NCBI RefSeq assembly: GCF_017874035.1 | Contig: NZ_JAGGKV010000009.1 | Location: forward strand, 62,001-126,000 | Length of the DNA: 64,000 bases | Reading direction: 5' to 3' | Source of the DNA: Paenibacillus aceris | GTDB lineage: Bacteria; Bacillota; Bacilli; Paenibacillales; NBRC-103111 | Position numbers and translations under genes: made by a program | Shown: positions 16,909 through 23,692 of the stretch, one piece after another | Layout of the letters: each line of letters begins with the position of its first letter | Numbering within the stretch: position 1 is the stretch's first letter | Notes under the pieces: generated by a model | What the model was told of the DNA's origin: nothing | Databases searched by the model: none | Seen by the model: only the letters and a program-made list of their open reading frames with translations

Positions 16909-18171
16909 ATGCAAAAAGTTACGGCTATCCTGCTTGGCGCGGGAGATCGCGGAGCGCAAGCCTATGCGCCATTTGCGCTGAATTATCCGCACGAATTACA
17001 AATTGTAGCAGTTGCTGAGCCTAATGAGGAACGTCGCGCTGCATTCACATCCGCGCATCAGATTGCTCCAGAGCGCTCGGTTGATAAGTGGGAGCAGCTG
17101 CTCGCACAGCCCAAAATTGCGGATATCGCTATCATTTGTACGCAGGATCAAATGCATTATCACCCTACGCTGAAAGCGCTGGAACTTGGTTACCACGTGC
17201 TGCTGGAGAAGCCGATGTCGCCAAGTCCGGAAGAATGCGTGGAAATGGAGCTTATGGCGAAGAAGCACAACAGGCTGCTGACCATTTGCCACGTCCTCCG
17301 TTATACAGCCTTCTGGACGGCAATGAAGCGTGTGATTGAGGAAGGTAAAATCGGACAAATTGTCAACATTCAGTTGAATGAAAATGTCGGTAACATGCAT
17401 ATGGCGCACAGCTTTGTCCGCGGGAATTGGAATAATTCCGATAAGTCTTCTCCAATGATTTTAGCTAAATCATGCCATGACATGGATATTCTTTCCTATA
17501 TTATGGGCGAGACTTGCCAGCGTATCAGCTCCTTCGGTTCGTTGATGCATTTCAATGAAGAGAACGCCCCTGCGGGTGCGCCGTCGCGTTGTTTGGACGG
17601 CTGTCCGGCTGAATCGACTTGCCAGTACTTCGCACCTAAATATTATTTGGGCGCTGGCCGTCGCTGGGCACGTAAATTTACGACAGATACGAGCAATGAT
17701 GGCATTGTGGAGGCGCTTCGTACAACTCCATACGGAAAGTGCGTCTATCGCAGCGACAACAATGTCGTTGACCACCAAGTGGTCAATATGGAGTTTGCCA
17801 GCGGTGCGACAGCGATGTTCAGCATGTGCGGATTTACGCGTGATAACACGAGAATATTGCAAATCATGGGCACAAAGGGTGACATCCGCGGCAATATGGA
17901 AGAGAACGAGTTCTCCATCCATGATTTTGTAACGAACGAAAAAACAACGGTCCATGTACATGCATCGGAAGAAGGGCATGGCGGAGGCGATGCAGGCATC
18001 GTTCGAAGCTTTTTACGCGAAGTCAGAACGTATAACGGCGGGGAAAGCAGCTCTTCCGCATCCGTTTCCGTGCGCAGCCATCTCATGTCGTTTGCAGCGG
18101 AGGAATCCCGCTTGAATGGCGGCAAGCCAATAGAGATTGAAGAGTTCTATCATCGACTTGTAACCGTATAA
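16909..18171 (+). CDS. Gfo/Idh/MocA family oxidoreductase
   Basis: An NAD(P)-dependent sugar or sugar-derivative dehydrogenase, probably acting on the substrate brought in by the transporter just upstream. The Rossmann start 'VTAILLGAGDRGAQAYAPFA', the 'HYHPTLKALELGYHVLLEKP' motif with the catalytic E-K-P Lys near residue 102, and 'SCHDMDILSYIMG' (family H-D active-site segment) are visible. A Cys-rich insert ('CLDGCPAESTCQYFAPKYYL') sits near residues 222-243 and is characteristic of a subgroup of these enzymes. The 420 residues exceed the 330-350 of short members. ACAGGAGAT precedes the ATG. The last gene of the operon. Confidence 0.92.
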   Translation: MQKVTAILLGAGDRGAQAYAPFALNYPHELQIVAVAEPNEERRAAFTSAHQIAPERSVDKWEQLLAQPKIADIAIICTQDQMHYHPTLKALELGYHVLLEKPMSPSPEECVEMELMAKKHNRLLTICHVLRYTAFWTAMKRVIEEGKIGQIVNIQLNENVGNMHMAHSFVRGNWNNSDKSSPMILAKSCHDMDILSYIMGETCQRISSFGSLMHFNEENAPAGAPSRCLDGCPAESTCQYFAPKYYLGAGRRWARKFTTDTSNDGIVEALRTTPYGKCVYRSDNNVVDHQVVNMEFASGATAMFSMCGFTRDNTRILQIMGTKGDIRGNMEENEFSIHDFVTNEKTTVHVHASEEGHGGGDAGIVRSFLREVRTYNGGESSSSASVSVRSHLMSFAAEESRLNGGKPIEIEEFYHRLVTV

Positions 18172-18173
18172 AG

Positions 18174-18214
18174 AAAACGCAAGCGGCCAGTGGAATTGGC
18201 TGCTTGCGTTTTTT
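18174..18214. terminator. Bidirectional terminator
   Basis: AAAACGCAAGC-GGCC / GGCTGCTTGCGTTTT hairpin with A and T runs on both sides, between the convergent dehydrogenase and XRE-cupin genes. Confidence 0.88.
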
Positions 18215-18774
18215 TAGGAGGACGGATAATAAATGAGCGTCTTATATATCGCTTTCCGATCGGACAAATTCGTATACGTATGCGGTCGATCGGCTGTGAA
18301 GTGGATCGCGTCGCCCGGTTGAAGAATGTAGCTCTCCTGCGCAATGGAAATTTGAAGCTTGCCTTCGACCATCAGAATATACTCTTCTACGCCCTCGTTG
18401 TGCGGCTCTGAAGCATGAGTACAACCTTGTTCCATTTCGACGGTGTAGATTTCAAAGTTTTTTTGCGGGTGAAAAGGGAAGAGCGGATAAGCACGATATT
18501 GTCCGTCCTCTTCGTCAAATGAAGAAAGATCTTGAGAGCGGACGACCGTAATCTTCGGTTCATCATCTTCAATCAAGCTTGTGAAGGAAATTTGCAGACC
18601 GCTTACGATTTTCCAAAGTACGGAGATGGTAGGGTTGGAATCTCCACGCTCGATCTGTCCCAGCATCGCTTTGCTGACACCTGTCAATTCTGCCACCTGA
18701 TCTAAGCTTAAACCTCTTGTTTTACGTATGTTCAGCAGCTTCCTGCCGACCATTTTGTGGATCGGTTCATGCAT
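18214..18774 (-). CDS. XRE family regulator with C-terminal cupin domain
   Basis: A 186-residue regulator in which an N-terminal helix-turn-helix ('TRGLSLDQVAELTGVSKAML', with 'GQIERGDSNPTISVLWKI') is joined to a small cupin ('GVEEYILMVEGKLQIS', 'YILQPGDAIHFTADRPHTY'). Family members (PuuR, SutR and similar) sense small metabolites through the cupin. It is transcribed away from the threonine dehydrogenase gene across a shared 142-base region that contains a long inverted repeat, so it is the likely regulator of threonine degradation. The ligand, perhaps threonine or a product, is inference. Confidence 0.92.
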   Translation of the reverse strand: MHEPIHKMVGRKLLNIRKTRGLSLDQVAELTGVSKAMLGQIERGDSNPTISVLWKIVSGLQISFTSLIEDDEPKITVVRSQDLSSFDEEDGQYRAYPLFPFHPQKNFEIYTVEMEQGCTHASEPHNEGVEEYILMVEGKLQISIAQESYILQPGDAIHFTADRPHTYTNLSDRKAIYKTLIYYPSS

Positions 18775-18822
18775 CTGCGTGACTCCTTATATTCAATTTT
18801 TATCCGAAAAAAATGCCTATTT

Positions 18823-18892
18823 ACAATATAACATACATTCGTGTACTATGGTATATATAGACAGTAAAACGCACGTATGTATATTATATTGT
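18823..18892. promoter_or_regulatory. 21-bp inverted repeat between XRE-cupin and tdh genes
   Basis: Arms 18823-18843 and 18872-18892 are inverted copies matching at 19 of 21 positions and separated by 28 bases. Each arm is AT-rich with a CGTG inner end. The repeat lies in the only divergent intergenic space and overlaps where both promoters must be. It is best read as paired operators for the XRE-cupin protein; as RNA it could also form a long hairpin in the tdh leader. Confidence 0.6.
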
Positions 18893-18916
18893 ATGTTTGT
18901 CCTAGGAGGAATGAAG

Positions 18917-19957
18917 ATGGGTGCAACGATGATAGGGTTGGTTAAAGAACACCGGGGGCCCGGTGCTACATTAAAAGAAGTTCCTGTTCCCACGTGTGGT
19001 GACGATGAAGTGCTGGTTCGCATTAAGGCGACTTCCATTTGCGGAACGGATTTGCACATATACAAATGGGATGCATGGGCTGACAAAACCGTCCTAACCC
19101 CGAATGTGTTTGGTCATGAGTTTGCAGGGATCGTTGTTGATATCGGAGACCGTGTAAGAAGCGTTAAGATCGGTGATCATGTATCGGCAGAGGGACATAT
19201 GATTTGCGGCAGCTGCAAAGCTTGCCGGACTGGAAATGGCCATGTTTGCCCGAATACCAAAAGCTTTGGGATTACCGCACCCGGTTGCTTTGCTGAATAT
19301 GCGGTTGTGAAAGCCAGTAATATTATTCATAATGCACCTGAATTGCCGTTTGAAATTGCTTGTTTGCAGGATCCGCTGGGGAATGCCGTGCAAACCGTTT
19401 TATCTGGAGACATTGTCGGTAAAACGGTTGCAATTATCGGTGTAGGGCCGATTGGATTGCTTGCCATAAAGGTGGCTAAAGCATGCGGAGCCGGGGCGAT
19501 TTACGCGGTAGACATTAATCCAAACCGATTGAACATGGCCTTGCAAATGGGAGCGGATGTTACGATAAACGCAATGGAAACGCGTACATCTGAGGAATTG
19601 CGCAAACTGACCGACGGAGAAGGCGTTGAGGTGGTGCTCGAAATGTCCGGAAGCCCGATCGCGATTGCGGATGCATTTGAAGCCGCTGCAAACGCCGGCA
19701 GGGTGTCCTTGCTCGGTATTCCGACGAAAGAAGTAAGCTTGGACGTAACCAATCAGATTATTTTTAAAGGACTGAAGGTTGAAGGCATCACGGGTCGTAA
19801 AATGTACCAAACCTGGTACCAAATGAAGGGCTTGCTCAACCAACATAGAGTCGATCTTGCATCGGTTATCACACATAGATTCACGCTCGATCAATATGAG
19901 GAAGCCTTTCGGTTAATGCATGAAGGCCAATGCGGCAAAATCGTATTTACACACTAA
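18917..19957 (+). CDS. tdh: L-threonine 3-dehydrogenase
   Basis: Oxidises L-threonine to 2-amino-3-ketobutyrate with NAD+; zinc-dependent medium-chain dehydrogenase. Catalytic zinc ligands C42 ('ICGTDLHIYKWD') and H67-E68 ('FGHEFAG') are present, as are the four structural-zinc cysteines C97, C100, C103 and C111. The Rossmann motif 'VAIIGVGPIGLLAIKVAKA' follows near residue 173. 'CGTDLHIYKWD' is typical of Tdh rather than generic alcohol dehydrogenases. TAGGAGGA lies six bases before the ATG at 18917, giving 346 residues; the frame extends further upstream through the regulatory repeat but without a suitable start. The next gene encodes the enzyme for the following step. Confidence 0.94.
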   Translation: MGATMIGLVKEHRGPGATLKEVPVPTCGDDEVLVRIKATSICGTDLHIYKWDAWADKTVLTPNVFGHEFAGIVVDIGDRVRSVKIGDHVSAEGHMICGSCKACRTGNGHVCPNTKSFGITAPGCFAEYAVVKASNIIHNAPELPFEIACLQDPLGNAVQTVLSGDIVGKTVAIIGVGPIGLLAIKVAKACGAGAIYAVDINPNRLNMALQMGADVTINAMETRTSEELRKLTDGEGVEVVLEMSGSPIAIADAFEAAANAGRVSLLGIPTKEVSLDVTNQIIFKGLKVEGITGRKMYQTWYQMKGLLNQHRVDLASVITHRFTLDQYEEAFRLMHEGQCGKIVFTH

Positions 19958-19964
19958 TGTAAAT

Positions 19965-20027
19965 ACTTACGAGTAAGTTAGTTCCATAAACTCTGAGGCG
20001 AAGGCTTATGAAGTAAGCCTGCTTCGC
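19965..20027 (+). promoter_or_regulatory. Palindrome and hairpin in the tdh-kbl spacer
   Basis: ACTTACGAGTAAGT (19965-19978) is an operator-like palindrome. It is followed by a strong hairpin (19998-20027) pairing GCGAAG-GCTTA with TAAGC-CTTCGC and lacking a T run. The hairpin could set the tdh to kbl ratio by stabilising or attenuating the transcript; no test is possible from sequence. Confidence 0.45.
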
Positions 20028-20047
20028 AAACTTTTAGGAGGGCGCAC

Positions 20048-21223
20048 ATGAATTACTTAAACGATTTGGCTGCTGATATTGAAGGTTGGAAGCGGGATGG
20101 ACGTTACCGTACTATTAAAGTATGGGAAAGCGGTTCCGATACATGGATGAATTTGAACGGGAGAAAAATTCTCCAAATGTCGTCCAACAACTATTTGGGA
20201 TTGACCCATCATCCCAAACTGAAGGAAGCGGCGATTGCAGCCATCGAGAAATATGGAGTCGGCAGCGGCTCAGTGCGCACAATTACAGGGACGCTCGATA
20301 TTCATGAGCAGTTGGAGCTTGAGCTGGCAGCTTTTAAAGGTACTGAAGCGGCACTCGTGTTCCAATCCGGTTTTACGACGAATCAAGGCGCGTTATCATC
20401 GATTCTAGGTGCAGAAGACGTGGTCATTAGTGATGAATTGAACCACGCAAGCATTATTGATGGGATTCGGCTCACAAAGGCAGCCCGCAAAATTTTTGCC
20501 CACAAAGACATGAATCAGCTGGAAGCGGTTCTCAAAGAAACGCAAAAGCACCGCAAGCGCGTTGTAGTTACCGATGGCGTATTTAGCATGGACGGCGATA
20601 TTGCGCCGCTTCCCGAAATTGTGCAATTGGCAGAAGCCTACGATGCCATTGTATACGTCGATGATGCACATGCGAGTGGTGTTTTGGGCAAAAACGGCAA
20701 AGGTTCTACAGACCACTTCGGACTTCACGGACGCGTCCATATTCAGATTGGAACACTATCCAAAGCCATTGGCGCCGTTGGCGGTTATGTAGCGGGTGCT
20801 CAGCTGCTGAAAGAACACTTGATTCATACAGCGAGACCGTTCTTGTTCAGCACATCGCAGACGCCAGCCGTGGCAGCTACTTGTTTGGCTGCGATTCAGG
20901 TGCTGCGCGACAGCACGGATTTAGTAACAAAGCTATGGGAGAACGCTAATGGTTTCCGAAGCGAGTTGCAGCGGCTGGGCTTTGATACAGGAGCTAGCGA
21001 AACGCCGATCATTCCGATCATTATCGGTGATCCTGCGCAAACAATGCGGTTCTCTGACCGCTTGCTGGAAGAAGGCGTATTTGCGCAAGGTATTGTCTAT
21101 CCAACCGTAGCCATGGACAAAGGGCGTGTACGTCTGATCGTTACAGCGCAGCATACGAAGGAAGATTTGGCCTTTGCCTTGAACAGCCTGCAAAAGGTTG
21201 GCAGGGAATTCGGTCTGGTGTAA
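20048..21223 (+). CDS. kbl: Glycine C-acetyltransferase (2-amino-3-ketobutyrate CoA ligase)
   Basis: Pyridoxal-phosphate enzyme that splits 2-amino-3-ketobutyrate with CoA into glycine and acetyl-CoA, completing the Tdh pathway. The PLP lysine is K239 in 'IQIGTLSKAIGAVGG'; D205 and H208 in 'VYVDDAHASGVLG' and H134 in 'DELNHASIIDG' are the other cofactor residues. The 391-residue protein belongs to the alpha-oxoamine synthases, which include BioF; position after tdh decides in favour of Kbl. TTAGGAGGGCG precedes the ATG. It ends a two-gene operon. Confidence 0.93.
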   Translation: MNYLNDLAADIEGWKRDGRYRTIKVWESGSDTWMNLNGRKILQMSSNNYLGLTHHPKLKEAAIAAIEKYGVGSGSVRTITGTLDIHEQLELELAAFKGTEAALVFQSGFTTNQGALSSILGAEDVVISDELNHASIIDGIRLTKAARKIFAHKDMNQLEAVLKETQKHRKRVVVTDGVFSMDGDIAPLPEIVQLAEAYDAIVYVDDAHASGVLGKNGKGSTDHFGLHGRVHIQIGTLSKAIGAVGGYVAGAQLLKEHLIHTARPFLFSTSQTPAVAATCLAAIQVLRDSTDLVTKLWENANGFRSELQRLGFDTGASETPIIPIIIGDPAQTMRFSDRLLEEGVFAQGIVYPTVAMDKGRVRLIVTAQHTKEDLAFALNSLQKVGREFGLV

Positions 21224-21420
21224 GGGACCTTGCTAGGGCACGGTATGAACGAGAGTAGTGGTACGAAACGGCTTAGGTAGTGTGTATGCAGTGGAGTCGG
21301 GTGGAGTACCGTAAATGAGCTGCATGCAGCGTAGTTGGGTGAAGTACCGTAAATGAGCTGTACGAAGCGGAGTCGGGTGAAATACCGCAAATGAGCCACA
21401 CGCAGCAAGTAAAGTAAAAT
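21224..21420 (+). repeat. 38-bp tandem repeats, three copies plus flanking degenerate units
   Basis: Three consecutive 38-base units begin at 21288, 21326 and 21364. All share TACCGTAAATGAGC or one-base variants, with about 80 percent identity overall. A decayed unit precedes them (21250-21287) and a partial one follows from 21402. The units abut with no spacer and contain no open frame. Their role is unknown. Confidence 0.7.
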
Positions 21421-21426
21421 ATCGAG

Positions 21427-21475
21427 GGCTGTCTTAAATGTAGAAATTTCTACGTTGGGGACAGCCTTTTCTTTT
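21427..21475 (+). terminator. Terminator downstream of kbl
   Basis: GGCTGTC / GACAGCC outer stem with an inner GTAGAAATTTCTAC hairpin and a T-rich tail. It lies about 200 bases after the kbl stop, so the tandem repeats would be within the transcript. Confidence 0.75.
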
Positions 21476-21501
21476 GTTTACAGCAGCGGAGGAAGCTGAA
21501 T

Positions 21502-21679
21502 GGGAACTACACGGCGCTATTTGTGAGAATAGTGCTATTTCCATGCTCCAAAGGGAACCACAGGCTCTTATTTACCCTTGCATGATGTAATACGGCCTAT
21601 TTCAGCAAAATAGCGGATCCTAGTTCCCACCAAGCTGTGAAATGACGGCTTTTGGACTAAATAGAGGACCATAGTTCGC
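21502..21679. repeat. Mosaic non-coding element with GGGAAC termini
   Basis: 21502 and 21553 start two direct copies of GGGAACYACASG followed by TATTT, and 21611-21628 carries an inverted end (TAGTTCCC). A decayed copy of that end follows at about 21659-21679. Motifs such as AAATAGCG recur. The pattern is like dispersed intergenic elements I have the impression of seeing in Paenibacillus genomes. No gene or promoter was recognised in the rest of this 570-base non-coding stretch except the ribosome site for the next gene. Confidence 0.5.
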
Positions 21680-21802
21680 ACTACCACTAAGTTCATATGA
21701 CCGCATGGATCAATGTTGGATTCGCGGAATAAAAACGTATTTTAGCCTATATATTAGGTTGGTAGTTACATTTTGTAACAATAAGAATGAGGAGTGATGG
21801 GC

Positions 21803-22366
21803 TTGAGAAGGTTTCGTAAACAAACAATTGCTTTTATCATCATAAGTTTGTACATGCTGGTATTTAGCGTTGTACATGCGGCTGCGGAGAGTCAAGATTA
21901 CAAGGTTTATTTGAAATTGGACGGCATTGAAGGGGAGTCGCAAGCAAAAGGATACGAAAAGTGGATCGAGCTTCAGTCGTTTTCATTCGAGGTGCAAAAT
22001 AATGCGACAGCAGCCAGTACGGCCAGCGGATCCGGTTCAGGGTCAAGTAAAGCAGAACAGAGTCCGATCGTTTTGAACAAAAATTTCGATTCCTCCTCAA
22101 TTCCTTTGTTTCTGAGCTCAGTTTCGGGGAAATGGATCGAAAAAGGTCAACTTGTTTTCATACGTGCGAACAGCGAAGATAACCGACCGTCGATCATCAT
22201 TGATTTAGAAAAAGTTAGAATAAACTCATTTCGAATGTTTGAAACGAATGAATCTGTTGAACTGAACTATGGATCGATAGCCATAAAATACAATATGATC
22301 GGCCCTAATGGGAAAGTCACTACGATAACGGGCGGCTGGGACTTCACGAAAAATCAGAAAAAATAA
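21803..22366 (+). CDS. Sec-exported Hcp-like (type VI tube fold) protein
   Basis: A 187-residue secreted protein whose mature part resembles the Hcp family (T6SS_HCP). The diagnostic order is present: 'YKVYLKLDGIEGESQAKGYE' with 'WIELQSFSFEV', a long Ser/Gly-rich loop ('ASTASGSGSGSSKAEQ'), 'LFLSSVSGKWIEKGQLVFIR', 'NESVELNYGSIAIKYNM' and the closing 'GGWDFTKNQK'. Unlike classical Hcp it has a clear signal peptide (hydrophobic 'TIAFIIISLYMLVFSVV', then 'HAAAES'). The start is probably the TTG eight bases after GAGGAG; GTG 21794 and ATG 21797 lie on top of or too close to that site. No type VI secretion genes are near, and the group is not expected to have that system. Role unknown. Confidence 0.75.
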   Translation: MRRFRKQTIAFIIISLYMLVFSVVHAAAESQDYKVYLKLDGIEGESQAKGYEKWIELQSFSFEVQNNATAASTASGSGSGSSKAEQSPIVLNKNFDSSSIPLFLSSVSGKWIEKGQLVFIRANSEDNRPSIIIDLEKVRINSFRMFETNESVELNYGSIAIKYNMIGPNGKVTTITGGWDFTKNQKK

Positions 22367-22396
22367 GTGAACATAGAAGCATATAATTGTAAAAAA

Positions 22397-22444
22397 GAAA
22401 GGGCTGTCTCGGAAGGTCTGAAAAGCCTTGTGGGGAGCCCTTTC
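22397..22444 (+). terminator. Terminator after the Hcp-like gene
   Basis: GAAAGGGCT / AGCCCTTTC outer stem with an inner AAGG / CCTT pair; ends in a short T/C tract. Confidence 0.75.
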
Positions 22445-22515
22445 TACTGTTTCACGTATCTGTACTTTTCCTCTCCGAGTCGATATAATTGGAATCATTT
22501 GTTAGGAGGACGCTT

Positions 22516-23598
22516 ATGAACAATTCTATGAAAATAGGCATTTTACTTCTGGCAGCCGCGTTGCTAAGTACAGCTTGCACTGGAAAGTACAATTCAACAA
22601 ACAAGATAGAAGCAGTAGATAGTCAAACAAAAGTCAATGCCTACACCATCATTGCAGACAAGCTGCATATACCATGGTCGATTCAATTCGACGGAGATAC
22701 GATTTATGTGAGTGAACGTGAGGGCAATATTGTTAAAATCAATGATGGCTCCATAACACGTCAAAAGGTACGGCTCCGCAAACCGCTAAAGCTTGAAGGC
22801 GAAGGCGGGTTTCTAGGGATTCAACTTGCTCCGGACTTTTCCGAATCACGGCAGGCTTACGCCTATCATACTTATGAGGAGAAGGGGAAAACCCTCAATC
22901 GAGTCATTGTCCTGCAGGAGAAAAACGGCGCATGGGAAGAAACGAAATCACTGCTGGAGGGTATCCCTGGCGCTATTTACCACGATGGAGGCAGACTTGG
23001 GATCGGCCCTGACAAAATGTTATACATGACAACCGGTGACGCCACGCAAGACGCGCTTGCACAAGATGTGAATAGCACCGCGGGGAAAATCTTACGCATG
23101 ACCCTTGATGGTAAAGTGCCTGCTGACAACCCGTTTCCGAAGTCTTACGTGTATACTTACGGGCATCGGAATCCGCAAGGTATTGCTTGGGACAAGCAGG
23201 GGCGTATGTTTAGCTCTGAACATGGTCCTTCAGGAGATCCTGGCGGGCATGATGAAATCAATCTGATTGAAAAAGGCCGCAATTACGGATGGCCAGTCAT
23301 TATCGGTAACGCTAAAAAAGAGGGCATGGTAAGTCCGCTCTATCAAACTGGAGATATCGCTATTGCTCCATCAGGGATTTCCTTTGACGCTGAAGGGCAA
23401 CTGCTGATTGCAGCATTGAAAGGCGAGAAGTTATACAGGTACAATCCAGGTGCAAATCTTTTGACCGTGAAGTTGGAAGGCGAAGGAAGACTTCGGGATG
23501 TCAAGGTTCACAATGGCAATATCTATGTGATAACGAACAATACGGACGGCAGAGGCAAGCCGTCGGCAAATGATGACCGGCTATTAATGCTTAAATAG
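22516..23598 (+). CDS. PQQ-type sugar (sorbosone/glucose) dehydrogenase, lipoprotein
   Basis: A membrane-anchored six-bladed propeller of the glucose/sorbosone dehydrogenase family (GSDH). The signal ends in lipobox 'LLSTACTG' (Cys21). The propeller carries 'LHIPWSIQFDGDTIYVSERE', 'GGFLGIQLAPDF', 'HDGGRLGIGPDKMLYMTTGD', 'YTYGHRNPQGIAWD' and 'SSEHGPSGDPGGHDEINLIE', which are the conserved blocks including the catalytic-type His and calcium/PQQ region. The ATG lies six bases after TTAGGAGGACG and gives 360 residues. Whether it binds PQQ is uncertain: many Gram-positive homologues are annotated so without proof, and no pqq genes are present in the window. Confidence 0.88.
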   Translation: MNNSMKIGILLLAAALLSTACTGKYNSTNKIEAVDSQTKVNAYTIIADKLHIPWSIQFDGDTIYVSEREGNIVKINDGSITRQKVRLRKPLKLEGEGGFLGIQLAPDFSESRQAYAYHTYEEKGKTLNRVIVLQEKNGAWEETKSLLEGIPGAIYHDGGRLGIGPDKMLYMTTGDATQDALAQDVNSTAGKILRMTLDGKVPADNPFPKSYVYTYGHRNPQGIAWDKQGRMFSSEHGPSGDPGGHDEINLIEKGRNYGWPVIIGNAKKEGMVSPLYQTGDIAIAPSGISFDAEGQLLIAALKGEKLYRYNPGANLLTVKLEGEGRLRDVKVHNGNIYVITNNTDGRGKPSANDDRLLMLK

Positions 23599-23625
23599 CG
23601 TGTAATACGAAGCAAAAGGAAAATG

Positions 23626-23671
23626 AATAAACCTAATCCGCCCAGCTGCTGCTGTAAGGATTAGGTTTATT
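23626..23671. terminator. Bidirectional terminator
   Basis: AATAAACCTAATCC / GGATTAGGTTTATT perfect 14-pair stem between two convergent genes. Confidence 0.92.
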
Positions 23672-23692
23672 TGCGTTGCAGAGGTGTGAAGG

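Noticed and set aside
17470..17979. 169-codon minus-strand frame inside the Gfo/Idh/MocA gene.
   Set aside because: Fully overlapped by a strong family match on the plus strand; no ribosome site or family features.
18728..18916. N-terminal extension of threonine dehydrogenase through the divergent region.
   Set aside because: It would cross the long inverted repeat and the start of the opposing gene, and the family begins at the ATG at 18917 with a good ribosome site.
21288..21401. Possible CRISPR array from the regular 38-base repeats.
   Set aside because: The units abut directly with no unique spacers, and no cas genes are near.
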